NCBI GenBank assembly: GCA_008638015.1
Contig: VTPD01000010.1
Span: forward strand, 1 to 35,486
Direction: 5' to 3'
From: Pelagibacteraceae bacterium
GTDB taxonomy: Bacteria; Pseudomonadota; Alphaproteobacteria; Pelagibacterales; Pelagibacteraceae
DNA length: 35,486 nucleotides
How positions within the stretch are numbered: the stretch's first letter is position 1; every line of letters begins with the position of its first letter. The translations under genes and the position numbers were made by a program. Shown here piece by piece: positions 21,259-30,669 of this stretch. The notes under the pieces are model-generated. The model was not told the origin of the DNA. It saw only the letters and a program-made list of their open reading frames with translations, and did not search any database.

Positions 21259-22205
21259 TGACAAATAATAATATTAAGCCAATTATTGTAGGTATTGAAA
21301 GTAAATCTTTATCGAAAAAAGAATACTTATTATTTAAAAAAAATTTACCTATAGGATATATAATATTTTCTAGAAATATTGAAAATATCAATCAATTAAA
21401 ATCTCTTATTCAGCAATTAAAATCAATTAATAAGCGACACAAAGCAATTATTATGATTGATCATGAGGGTGGGAGAGTAAATCGTTTAAATAAAATTTTA
21501 AACCAAGATAAATACACAGCTAAATATTTTGGTGATCTTTATAGTAATAATAAAAAACAATTTAATACTGAAATAAAAAAATTTGTTACATGTAACTCAA
21601 ATATTTTTAATTATATTGGTGTAAATTTAGTTGCTGCTCCAGTATTAGATTTGTTTTATAGCAATAAGTCTAAAATAGTTGGTGATAGGTCTTATTCAAG
21701 CAATGTAAAAATAGTCAAACATATTGGAAAGCTAATAATTGAAGAATACAAAAAGTATAATATTAAAACTATAGCCAAGCATGCTCCTGGCCATGGTTTA
21801 GCTACCGTTGATTCTCATTTTTCTTTACCAGTAGTTAATCATTCAAAATCTTATCTTTTTAACAATGATTTTAAAACATTCTATCAAATCAAATCAGATT
21901 TTTTAATGACAGCTCACATTTTATATAAAAATGTAGACTCTAAAAATTTAGCAACTTTTTCTCATCAGATTATAAAAAAAATTTTAAAAAAAAAATTATC
22001 CTTCAAGGGGTTAATTATGACTGATGACATATGCATGAAAGCATTAACGGGATCTGTAATGAGTAGGGCAAATAAATCCTTAAAGGCTGGATGTGATTTA
22101 GTGCTTCATTGCAATGGCAATTACGATGAAATGAATAAATTGTTAGTTGGATTACCCACAATTTCTCCTAAATTGTTTAAAAAAATTAATAAAATCTTTA
22201 ATTAA
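21258..22205 (+). CDS. nagZ: Beta-N-acetylhexosaminidase (glycoside hydrolase family 3, NagZ-like)
   Basis: MIDHEGGRVNRL, VNLVAAPVLDL, AKHAPGHGLATVDSHFSLP, LIMTDDICMKAL. Confidence 0.93.
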   Translation: MTNNNIKPIIVGIESKSLSKKEYLLFKKNLPIGYIIFSRNIENINQLKSLIQQLKSINKRHKAIIMIDHEGGRVNRLNKILNQDKYTAKYFGDLYSNNKKQFNTEIKKFVTCNSNIFNYIGVNLVAAPVLDLFYSNKSKIVGDRSYSSNVKIVKHIGKLIIEEYKKYNIKTIAKHAPGHGLATVDSHFSLPVVNHSKSYLFNNDFKTFYQIKSDFLMTAHILYKNVDSKNLATFSHQIIKKILKKKLSFKGLIMTDDICMKALTGSVMSRANKSLKAGCDLVLHCNGNYDEMNKLLVGLPTISPKLFKKINKIFN

Positions 22206-22230
22206 CAATGATTATTTAGTAGGGTTTTTT

Positions 22231-22977
22231 ATGCCCGAGAATCATAGTGAACTCTTAAGTAATAATTTTAAATTACACATCAATAATTACGAAGGACCCC
22301 TAGAATTGCTTTTGGATATGGCAAAATCGCAAAAAGTTGATTTAATGGAAATTTCAATAGTTCAATTAGCTGATCAATACATTGATTATGTGGAAAAATT
22401 AAAAGATAATTTAGAATTAGCTGCTGATTTTTTAGTCATGGCAGCATGGCTAGCATATTTAAAATCTAGATTATTATTACCAGAAGTTGGAGATGATGAT
22501 TTTTCAGCAATAAAAATGGCTGAAAAATTAAAATTACAACTTAGGAAGCTAGAAAGCATTAGGTTACTTTCTGATCAGCTCATGAGTAAACCAAAATTAG
22601 GGTTTGAAGTCTTTATGAGAGCAATGAGAGAGGGCATTAAACCAATTAATAAATCAGAATATTCTGTTTCTCTTTATGAATTAATAAAATCTTATGCGGA
22701 TTTTAAAAGAAGAGAAAATTTTTCATCAATTAATATTTCTAAACTACCAGTATATACAATGGAAGAAGCTATCAAAACTATTACAATGCTTTTTGAAAAA
22801 ATTAAGGAATGGTGTGAAATTAAAACTATTATACCTAAAAATTTTCTAAAATCTAAAAAATTAAAAAAATCTGGGTTAGCCGGAACATTTGCAGCAAGTC
22901 TTGAACTTGTTAGAGAAGGAAAACTTTTAGTTAAACAGGAAAATATTTTTGATAAAATATTTATAAAATCAAAATAA
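22231..22977 (+). CDS. scpA: Segregation and condensation protein A
   Basis: NYEGPLELLLDMAKSQKVDLMEISIVQLADQYIDYV, AAWLAYLKSRLLLP. Start at 22231 preferred over 22147. Confidence 0.94.
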   Translation: MPENHSELLSNNFKLHINNYEGPLELLLDMAKSQKVDLMEISIVQLADQYIDYVEKLKDNLELAADFLVMAAWLAYLKSRLLLPEVGDDDFSAIKMAEKLKLQLRKLESIRLLSDQLMSKPKLGFEVFMRAMREGIKPINKSEYSVSLYELIKSYADFKRRENFSSINISKLPVYTMEEAIKTITMLFEKIKEWCEIKTIIPKNFLKSKKLKKSGLAGTFAASLELVREGKLLVKQENIFDKIFIKSK

Positions 22978-22978
22978 A

Positions 22979-23644
22979 ATGAAAAATGATTATTTAAAAG
23001 ATAAAAAAATTATTGAAGCTTTTTTATTTGCTGCTGATGAGCCACTTGATATGGAAACATTGCAGTCGAAGGTAAGCAAAGCTACTGATGTGCTAAAAAT
23101 AGTTGAAGAATTGCAAAATGAATACAAAGATAGAGGTATTAATTTAATAAAACTTGCTAATAAATGGTCTTTCAGAACTTCCATTGATTTAGCTGATCAG
23201 TTAAGAGAGGAAGTAACAAGTCAAAAAAAACTTTCCAAAGCAGCAATTGAGACTTTGGCAATTATTGCATATCATCAACCGGTTACAAGATCTGAAATTG
23301 AAGAGATTAGAGGTGTCTCTTTTAGTACAGGAACTATGGAAGTATTATTTGAACTAGGATGGGTAAAACCAGCTGGCAGAAAAGATATCCCTGGAAAGCC
23401 GCTAGCGTATGGTACTTCTGAGAAGTTTTTAAGTCATTTTAACCTTAACTCTCTTGAAGACCTACCTAATTCTGATGAGCTTATGGCTGCAGGTTTAATA
23501 GATAGTAGAGTTGACAGCAGCATATTTGGAACAAATAAATTTGCAAAAGAAGAAGAAAATGAAAACTTAAAAGAAAACATCTTTAGTAATATTGATGATA
23601 TGATTAGCGATACCTTGAAAAATGAGGGAGATACAAAAAATTAA
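22979..23644 (+). CDS. scpB: Segregation and condensation protein B
   Basis: IIEAFLFAADEPLDMETL, LSKAAIETLAIIAYHQPVTRSEIEEIRGVS, GRKDIPGKPLAYGTSEKFL. Confidence 0.95.
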   Translation: MKNDYLKDKKIIEAFLFAADEPLDMETLQSKVSKATDVLKIVEELQNEYKDRGINLIKLANKWSFRTSIDLADQLREEVTSQKKLSKAAIETLAIIAYHQPVTRSEIEEIRGVSFSTGTMEVLFELGWVKPAGRKDIPGKPLAYGTSEKFLSHFNLNSLEDLPNSDELMAAGLIDSRVDSSIFGTNKFAKEEENENLKENIFSNIDDMISDTLKNEGDTKN

Positions 23645-23682
23645 AGATTGTTTTTTTAAGTAATACTAGTTAATATAAATTT

Positions 23683-23877
23683 ATGAGCATTGGTTTTTGG
23701 CAGATAGTTATAGTTGTTGTACTTGTGGTCCTTCTGTTTGGAAGAGGCAAAATTTCTGACCTTATGGGTGATGTTGCTAAAGGTATTAAAAGCTTTAAAA
23801 AAGGCATGTCATCTGTTGATGATATTTCTGAAGATAAAACCCTGTCAAATAAAGATAACAATAAATCCGAAAGTTAA
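23683..23877 (+). CDS. tatA: Twin-arginine translocase subunit TatA
   Basis: [40 protein letters not shown]. Confidence 0.92.
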   Translation: MSIGFWQIVIVVVLVVLLFGRGKISDLMGDVAKGIKSFKKGMSSVDDISEDKTLSNKDNNKSES

Positions 23878-23883
23878 TCTGTA

Positions 23884-24138
23884 ATGCCACAAATAGGGTG
23901 GTCTGAGCTATTAATAATTGCTGTAATAGCAATCTTAGTGATTGGTCCAAAGGAACTTCCCATTGTCATGAAAAAAGTTGGGTCTTGGATCAAGACCATC
24001 AAAAGCTACGCGAATAGTTTTCAAACTAATTTAGAAAATATTTCAAATATTGAAAATATTGATTCAGAAAATTACGAAGTAAAAAAAACTTCTAATAAGA
24101 AAAATAAAATCAAAGTAGATGAATCAAAAGACAGCTAG
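23884..24138 (+). CDS. tatB: Twin-arginine translocase subunit TatB
   Basis: MPQIGWSELLIIAVIAILVIGPKELPIVMKKVGSWIKTIKSYANSF. Confidence 0.9.
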   Translation: MPQIGWSELLIIAVIAILVIGPKELPIVMKKVGSWIKTIKSYANSFQTNLENISNIENIDSENYEVKKTSNKKNKIKVDESKDS

Positions 24139-24862
24139 TATTTCAGAACATTTAAAAGAACTAAGGTCAAGATTGTTAAAATCAATTGTTCTTTTATTAA
24201 TTTCGTTTGTCATTTGTTATTATTTTGCTGATAAAATTTATTCTTTTTTATTAGATCCGTATGTTCAAGCCGTAAAGGGAGATACGGTTCAACGCAGAAT
24301 GATTTTTACTGCGATGCATGAAACTTTTCTAACTTATTTAAAATTAGCTTTTTTTTCTGCCCTGTGCATTTCCTTTCCAGTAATATTAATTCAAATTTGG
24401 AAATTTATTGCACCTGGATTATACAAAGATGAGAAATTGGCACTTCTACCTTTTTTAATTTCAACACCAATTTTATTTATCATGGGCGGTATGTTAGTTT
24501 ATTATTTAATTATGCCTTTAGCGATAAAGTTTTTTTTATCTTTTGAAACTACCGCTGTAACATCTGGTCTACCAATCCAATTAGAAGCAAAAGTAAACGA
24601 GTACTTGTCTTTGATTACCAGATTAATTTTTGCTTTTGGATTAAGTTTTCAACTTCCTGTATTGTTAACTTTATTAGCAAAAGTTGGATTTATAGATTCT
24701 GATTATCTGAAAAAAAGAAGAAAATATGTTGTTGTTATCATTTTTGCTGTCGCAGCTGTTTTAACTCCGCCTGATCCAATTACCCAAGTTGGATTGGCTC
24801 TACCTCTTTTGTTATTGTATGAACTATCAATTATAACCGTTAAATTTGTTGAAAAAAAATAA
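24119..24862 (+). CDS. tatC: Twin-arginine translocase subunit TatC
   Basis: SISEHLKELRSRLLKSI, FWKFIAPGLYKDEK-like segment, PVLLTLLAKVG, TPPDPITQVGLALPLLLLYELSI. Confidence 0.95.
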   Translation: MNQKTASISEHLKELRSRLLKSIVLLLISFVICYYFADKIYSFLLDPYVQAVKGDTVQRRMIFTAMHETFLTYLKLAFFSALCISFPVILIQIWKFIAPGLYKDEKLALLPFLISTPILFIMGGMLVYYLIMPLAIKFFLSFETTAVTSGLPIQLEAKVNEYLSLITRLIFAFGLSFQLPVLLTLLAKVGFIDSDYLKKRRKYVVVIIFAVAAVLTPPDPITQVGLALPLLLLYELSIITVKFVEKK

Positions 24863-26136
24863 TGTTAATTTTAAAAGATATTAGAAAAAACCCTGAATTA
24901 TTTAAACAAAAACTAAAAGCAAGGTTTATTGAAAATTCAGATAAACAGATAGATCATCTTATACAACTCGATAGTAATTTAAGAACTAATCTTGAATTAC
25001 AACAAGAATTTCAAAATCAAAGAAATTCAATTTCTAAATCTTTAGGTTTAATAAAAGATAAAAAAAGTGATGAATTTATAAAAAAAACTAAAGAAGTAAG
25101 TGAAATAAAATCAAAAATATCCAATTTAGAAGAAGCTATTAACCAATTATATTTGGGTATCGATGAAATTTTGCATAACTTACCTAATATACCTGATGAA
25201 AGTGTACCTGTTGGGTCTGATGAAAATTCTAATAAAGAAATAAAAAAAGAAGGAAAAATTAGAGATTTTGAGTTCGAGCCACTAAGTCATGAAGAAATAG
25301 GTCTTAATTTAAATCAAATTGATTTTGAGACTGCAGTAAATATTTCTGGTTCACGATTTGTGATACTAAAGAAAAATATTGCCAAACTGGAAAGGGCATT
25401 GATTAATTTTATGATTGATGTTCATACAAAAGAAAACGATTACACAGAAGTAAATGTTCCTGTGTTGGTAAAAGAGGAAACTATGTTTGGCACCGGTCAA
25501 CTTCCAAAATTTAAAGATGAGCAGTTTAAAACAACTAATAATTTATGGTTAATTCCAACTAGTGAAGTTTCATTAACAAACATAGTTTCGAATCAGATTG
25601 TTGCATACGAGCAATTGCCATTACGCTATGTTAGTTCATCTTTGTGTTTTAGATCAGAAGCAGGAGCTGCAGGAAAAGATACGAAAGGAATGATGCGACA
25701 GCATCAATTCACCAAAGTAGAGTTAGTAAGCATTGTGCAACCTGAATTTAGATTTAAAGAATTGGATAGACTTACAAAATCTGCAGAAGTTATTTTACAA
25801 AAACTTGAGCTGCCTTACCGCGTTACTCTTTTATCTTCAGGTGACATGGGATTTGGTGCTGAAAAAACTTATGATCTTGAAGTATGGATACCATCCCAAA
25901 ATAAATATAGAGAAATATCTAGCTGTTCAAGTTGTGGAACTTTTCAAGCAAATAGAATGAAAGCAAGGTACAAAACTATCGAAGGTAAAAATGAATTACT
26001 TGCAACTTTGAATGGTTCAGGATTAGCAGTTGGAAGAACTATCATAGCAATATTAGAAAATTATCAAAACAAAGATGGCACCGTAGCTATTCCAAAAGTA
26101 TTACAATCTTATATGGGAAGCGAGATAATTAATTAG
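24862..26136 (+). CDS. serS: Seryl-tRNA synthetase
   Basis: GTGQLPKF, LIPTSEVSLTNIV, LCFRSEAGAAGKDTKGMMRQHQFTKVELV, NGSGLAVGRTIIAILENYQ. Confidence 0.97.
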   Translation: MLILKDIRKNPELFKQKLKARFIENSDKQIDHLIQLDSNLRTNLELQQEFQNQRNSISKSLGLIKDKKSDEFIKKTKEVSEIKSKISNLEEAINQLYLGIDEILHNLPNIPDESVPVGSDENSNKEIKKEGKIRDFEFEPLSHEEIGLNLNQIDFETAVNISGSRFVILKKNIAKLERALINFMIDVHTKENDYTEVNVPVLVKEETMFGTGQLPKFKDEQFKTTNNLWLIPTSEVSLTNIVSNQIVAYEQLPLRYVSSSLCFRSEAGAAGKDTKGMMRQHQFTKVELVSIVQPEFRFKELDRLTKSAEVILQKLELPYRVTLLSSGDMGFGAEKTYDLEVWIPSQNKYREISSCSSCGTFQANRMKARYKTIEGKNELLATLNGSGLAVGRTIIAILENYQNKDGTVAIPKVLQSYMGSEIIN

Positions 26137-26141
26137 TAATT

Positions 26142-26231
26142 TGGCGGAGAGACAGAGATTCGAACTCTGGAATGGGTTGCCCCATTGCCGGTTTTCAAGA
26201 CCGGTGCTTTCAACCGCTCAGCCATCTCTCC
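26142..26231 (-). tRNA. tRNA-Ser(TGA)
   Basis: Minus strand GGAGAGATGGCTGAGCGGTTGAAAGCACCGGTCTTGAAAACCGGCAATGGGGCAACCCATTCCAGAGTTCGAATCTCTGTCTCTCCGCCA; long variable arm; CCA encoded. Confidence 0.97.
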
Positions 26232-26324
26232 GTGAGAGACGTTTATAGGCAAAATATATTCATTCATCAATAAGATTATTATTTACCTAAAATTTTATAG
26301 AGCTAGTGTAACATTCATACAATT

Positions 26325-27317
26325 ATGTTAAAAAAAACAATGAAAATTTTATTAAAAATTTTTTGTTTTGTAATTTTAATTCATCCCTCTACTTATGCTA
26401 ATCAAGCAGATGATTTTAATAACTGGGTTTTGTCTTTTAAATCAAGAGCTATAAAAGAGGGTATAAAAGAACAAACTTTTGATAGAGCTTTCAAAGATGT
26501 TAAGTTTTTAGAAAGATTGTTGATTTACGATAAAAGACAACCTGAATTCATAGAAACAACAAGTGTTTACGTTGGAAAAAGAGTTACAAATCAAAGAGTT
26601 TTAAAAGCAAAAAATTTTATTAAAGAAAATGAAAAGTTATTAAATAAAATTTCTAATGAATTTAAGGTGCCAAAAGAGTATCTTTTGGCTTTATGGGGAG
26701 TGGAAACAAGTTTTGGCGTTCATAAAGGAAAAGTTAATACAGTTTCAGCTTTAGCCACTTTATCTTTTGACAAAAGAAGATCTGAATACTTTTCAAAAGA
26801 ATTAATAATCTTACTTAAATTGCTTGATATGAAAAAAATTAGCTATAATTCATTATTTGGTTCTTGGGCTGGCGCACATGGTAATTTTCAATTTATGCCT
26901 TCATCCATTAAAAACTATGCAATTGATTATGATAAGGATGGCACAATTGATCTCGTTAACTCATTAGAGGATTCATTTGCATCAGCCGCTAATTATTTAA
27001 GTAAAATTGGATGGAACAATAATTATCCATGGGGTCAAGAAGTTACATCTAGTAAGCAAATTAATCTAAATATTATAACTACTGATGCCAGGAAACTTAC
27101 AAAATCATTTACCAAAAATAAATGGCAAGAGCTAGGTATTAATAACGAAATATTATTTAAGTCCAAAACAAAACTAAAACTAGTTAGACCAGATGGAGAT
27201 ACTGGACCTTTATTTTTAGTATCGAGTAATTATGAAAAATTATTACATTGGAATAGATCACTTAGATTTGCTATTTCGATAGGTATTTTTGCTGACAAAA
27301 TAAAAAATGAAATATAA
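26325..27317 (+). CDS. mltB: Lytic murein transglycosylase (MltB-like)
   Basis: FKVPKEYLLALWGVETSFGVHKGKVNTVSALATLSFDKRRSEYF, GSWAGAHGNFQFMPSSIKNYAIDYDKDGTIDLVNSLEDSFASAANYL. Confidence 0.93.
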   Translation: MLKKTMKILLKIFCFVILIHPSTYANQADDFNNWVLSFKSRAIKEGIKEQTFDRAFKDVKFLERLLIYDKRQPEFIETTSVYVGKRVTNQRVLKAKNFIKENEKLLNKISNEFKVPKEYLLALWGVETSFGVHKGKVNTVSALATLSFDKRRSEYFSKELIILLKLLDMKKISYNSLFGSWAGAHGNFQFMPSSIKNYAIDYDKDGTIDLVNSLEDSFASAANYLSKIGWNNNYPWGQEVTSSKQINLNIITTDARKLTKSFTKNKWQELGINNEILFKSKTKLKLVRPDGDTGPLFLVSSNYEKLLHWNRSLRFAISIGIFADKIKNEI

Positions 27318-27996
27318 ATTTTTAATTGTACTATTTTTTTTATTGTCTAATTGCCAAGCATCTAAGAACAATTTTGTTTATGAATCTAATGGTTTCGCTG
27401 GTAATTTAATTGACTTGGGTATTAAAGAAAATTCTGAAGTATTTCAAGTTGCTCTTAATAAAAAAATACCTAGTAAAAATATAAAAATAACAAATCTATC
27501 AAATAATAAATCAATTATTATTTCAAATATTATATTTAAAAAAATAGAATCTGAGTATTCTATATTTTTAAACAACAAGGCATTCAGCGATTTAAGTTTA
27601 GACAGCAATCTTCCATACGTTAGGATTGAAACAGTAAAAGCAAATCCTAAATTTATTGCAAAAACTGCCAAAGAATTTAAGGAAGAAAAAAAAGTAAGTA
27701 ATGTTTCAAAAGTTTCTTCTGTAGGTGTAATTAGCTTAAATTCAAAAAATAAATCGAACTTAGTTAAGAATAATAAAAATATTTATTTAAAATATGGCTC
27801 ATTTTATTACAAATCTTACGCCGTGAGCCTAAAAAATAATCTTAGAAATATTCTAAAATTTAATCAAATCAGTGTAGAAGGAAAGGGTAAATCATTTAAT
27901 GTTTTAATAGGACCCTTGAAAATGTCTCAATATAAACAAGTTTATAATTTACTAAAAAAAACAAATTATGACAGTTACGATATAATTGTAAAATGA
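27307..27996 (+). CDS. Putative lipoprotein with C-terminal SPOR-like domain (divergent RlpA-like)
   Basis: Signal peptide with lipobox LLSNC; C-terminal YLKYGSFYYKSYAVSLKNNLRN...FNVLIGPLKMSQYKQVYNLLKK resembles SPOR; position mltB-X-dac. Confidence 0.65.
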   Translation: MKYKFLIVLFFLLSNCQASKNNFVYESNGFAGNLIDLGIKENSEVFQVALNKKIPSKNIKITNLSNNKSIIISNIIFKKIESEYSIFLNNKAFSDLSLDSNLPYVRIETVKANPKFIAKTAKEFKEEKKVSNVSKVSSVGVISLNSKNKSNLVKNNKNIYLKYGSFYYKSYAVSLKNNLRNILKFNQISVEGKGKSFNVLIGPLKMSQYKQVYNLLKKTNYDSYDIIVK

Positions 27997-29135
27997 AACT
28001 CTTTTTAAATTTTATACTAATTTCTTATATATTTTTTATTTCAAATATTTCTAATGCATTAGAAACTTCAGCAAAACAAGCGATTCTAATAGATTCAAAT
28101 TCAAAGCAAGTTTTATTTGCCAAAAATGAAAATGAAAAAATATCTCCAGCATCTTTAACTAAAATTATGACTGCTGCTGTTGTGTTTGAGCTAATAAAAA
28201 AAGGTGAAATAAAATTAGATGATAAGTTTATAATCTCAACTAAAGCCTGGAGGATGTCTAAGCAGGGATATTCATCTATGTTTATTATGCCTAATGACAA
28301 AATCACTGTAGAAAATCTTTTAAAGGGCATTATCGTTGCATCTGGTAATGATGCTTGTATCGCCTTGGCTGAAGGTGTTGCTGGTACAGAGAGTAATTTT
28401 GCAACCTTAATGAATGATATGGCTAAAAGAATTGGGATGGATAATACCCATTTTTCTAATTCTTCAGGAATTTATGATCAAGAAAATTATTCAACTGTTG
28501 CAGATATAGCTAAATTATCAATTTATTTAATAGATCAATTTCCAGAACTTTACAAAATGTTTAAAGAAAAAACCTTTGAATGGTCTAGGACTGGTGGCTC
28601 TCCAATAAAACAAGCTAATAGAAATTCACTACTGTATCGAGATTCAAATGTTGATGGAATTAAAACAGGCCATCTATCAGATTCCGGGTATTCACTTGCA
28701 GCTTCTATGAAAGTGGGAGACAGAAGAGTGGTAAGTGTACTAAGTGGTACAAATTCAAATGCAGAAAGAACAAAAGAGTCTTCAAAATTATTAAATTATG
28801 CAATAATTACAAATGATTTAATAAAAATAAGTAAGGACAATCAAAATTTTGAAGCTGAAATTTGGAATGGCAAAATAAATAAAGTCAAATTATCTCTTAA
28901 TGAGGATATTTTTATTACTTATCCAAAAAGAAAATCTAACAATATAAGTTTAATATTGGAGATTGATTCTCCTATTAAGAATACATTTAAAAAAGGTGAT
29001 CAGCTTGGCAATTTAAAAATACAAGACAACAGCGGTTTGATTAAAGAAGTTCCAGTTTATGCCAATGAAGATTTTAAAAAAATAAATTTCATTAGTCGCT
29101 TCTTAAATACCTTAAGCTTTTTGGTATGGGGATAA
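27993..29135 (+). CDS. dac: D-alanyl-D-alanine carboxypeptidase (peptidase S11)
   Basis: SPASLTKIMTAAVVFELIKKG (SxxK), VASGNDACIALAEGVAG (SGN), DGIKTGHLSDSGYSLAAS (KTG). Confidence 0.95.
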   Translation: MKLFLNFILISYIFFISNISNALETSAKQAILIDSNSKQVLFAKNENEKISPASLTKIMTAAVVFELIKKGEIKLDDKFIISTKAWRMSKQGYSSMFIMPNDKITVENLLKGIIVASGNDACIALAEGVAGTESNFATLMNDMAKRIGMDNTHFSNSSGIYDQENYSTVADIAKLSIYLIDQFPELYKMFKEKTFEWSRTGGSPIKQANRNSLLYRDSNVDGIKTGHLSDSGYSLAASMKVGDRRVVSVLSGTNSNAERTKESSKLLNYAIITNDLIKISKDNQNFEAEIWNGKINKVKLSLNEDIFITYPKRKSNNISLILEIDSPIKNTFKKGDQLGNLKIQDNSGLIKEVPVYANEDFKKINFISRFLNTLSFLVWG

Positions 29136-29758
29136 GAAAAAAAGGGAAATTTATAACTTTTGAAGGTATTGAGGGTTCTGGTAAATCAACTCAAATTAAA
29201 CTTTTAAAAAATTTCATAGAAAAAAAACTTAAAAAAAAAGTTTTTTTGACTAGAGAGCCTGGTGGGACAAGTATTTCAGAAAAAATAAGAAAATTAATAA
29301 TTAATGATTTAAAAGATAATCATAATCCATACGCAGAATTATATTTAATTTTTGCTGCAAGAGCTTTGCATTTTGATGTTATTAAAGAAAAAATAGACAA
29401 AGGATATTTTGTACTTTGTGATAGATATATTGATTCAACGATTGCGTATCAACACTATAACGGATCTATTGATCTAAATTTTATTAAAATAATGCAGTCA
29501 AAAATTCATAGCAACAAATTGCCAAATATAACTTTTTTATTAGATATAAATCCACAGATCAGCAAACAAAGACTTTTAAAAAGGGGCAAAAAACTTGATA
29601 GATTTGATAAACTTTCTCTAAAAAAAATGACATTAGTTCGAAATGGCTTTTTAAAAATAGCAAAAATAAACAAAAAAAGGGTCGTAATAGTAAAAAATGA
29701 TATTAATAAAGAAGTAGCTCATGACTTAATAGTAAAAAACCTTTTAAAAAAAATTTAG
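29126..29758 (+). CDS. tmk: Thymidylate kinase
   Basis: FITFEGIEGSGKSTQIKLL, LTREPGGTSISEKIRKLI, CDRYIDSTIAYQ. Confidence 0.95.
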   Translation: MGIRKKGKFITFEGIEGSGKSTQIKLLKNFIEKKLKKKVFLTREPGGTSISEKIRKLIINDLKDNHNPYAELYLIFAARALHFDVIKEKIDKGYFVLCDRYIDSTIAYQHYNGSIDLNFIKIMQSKIHSNKLPNITFLLDINPQISKQRLLKRGKKLDRFDKLSLKKMTLVRNGFLKIAKINKKRVVIVKNDINKEVAHDLIVKNLLKKI

Positions 29759-29761
29759 CCA

Positions 29762-30667
29762 GTGAATATAAATAAATCTCTACACTCATTTCATAAAGAA
29801 TTTTTGAATTTTAACAATTTGTATGAAGATAATAACTTGTCAAATTCTATAATGATTTCAGGTCATGATGGAATAGGCAAAAGAACTTTTGCAACACATT
29901 TTGCTTTATTCTGTCTAATGAAAGATGAAGATCGTAAAAAATATTTAATAAATTTTGAAATAAATGACATAAATTTATTAAAGCAGTTAGAAAGCAATTC
30001 TTTTTTACAAATTAATTTTTTACAAAAAAAAGAAAATAAAAATTTGATTTTAATAGAAGAAATACGAAATGTAATTAATTTTTGTAGCATGCAATCATTT
30101 AACAATGCTCCTAAATTTATTATTGTTAACAATGCAGAACATTTAAATATTAATTCATCTAATGCAATTTTGAAAATTTTAGAGACACCTCCAGAGAATA
30201 CATATTTTATATTGTTAAATAATTCTAATCATAAAGTTTTAGATACAATTAAATCTAGATGTAGAAAATTTTTATTTAAAATTAACATGAATACTTCTAA
30301 TAAAATTTTTAATAAATTATCTATCTCTAAAGATCATATAGACTTTAATAACAATATTTTTTCAAAATATGAATTTCATGGAACCAGAATAAAAAAAATA
30401 GACTACTTAAATAAAAACTTTTCAATAGATATTTCGACAAAAGATATTTTTAATTTTTGTATAGACGATTATAGAAAAAATAAAAGTGAAATTGCTTACA
30501 ATATAGCAATGACAATAGCCCTTAATAATTATTCAATTTTATTTAAAAGTAAAAATAATATTTACAAAACTAACTTTTTTTATAATAAATTTTTGAATAT
30601 CATTAAAGACTCTTCAGAAATGAATTCTACTTTTAGTAGATTGCCAAATTACGCTTTGATAAACTAA
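29762..30667 (+). CDS. holB: DNA polymerase III delta' subunit-like ATPase
   Basis: SIMISGHDGIGKRTFATHFA, FIIVNNAEHLNINSSNAILKILETPPENTYFILLNNSNHKVLDTIKSRCRKF; GTG start; located between tmk and metG. Confidence 0.87.
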   Translation: MNINKSLHSFHKEFLNFNNLYEDNNLSNSIMISGHDGIGKRTFATHFALFCLMKDEDRKKYLINFEINDINLLKQLESNSFLQINFLQKKENKNLILIEEIRNVINFCSMQSFNNAPKFIIVNNAEHLNINSSNAILKILETPPENTYFILLNNSNHKVLDTIKSRCRKFLFKINMNTSNKIFNKLSISKDHIDFNNNIFSKYEFHGTRIKKIDYLNKNFSIDISTKDIFNFCIDDYRKNKSEIAYNIAMTIALNNYSILFKSKNNIYKTNFFYNKFLNIIKDSSEMNSTFSRLPNYALIN

Positions 30668-30669
30668 TT

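Noticed and set aside
28025-28330. 101-aa minus-strand ORF inside the D-Ala-D-Ala carboxypeptidase gene
   Set aside because: Antisense to a clear S11 peptidase with intact active-site motifs; likely spurious.
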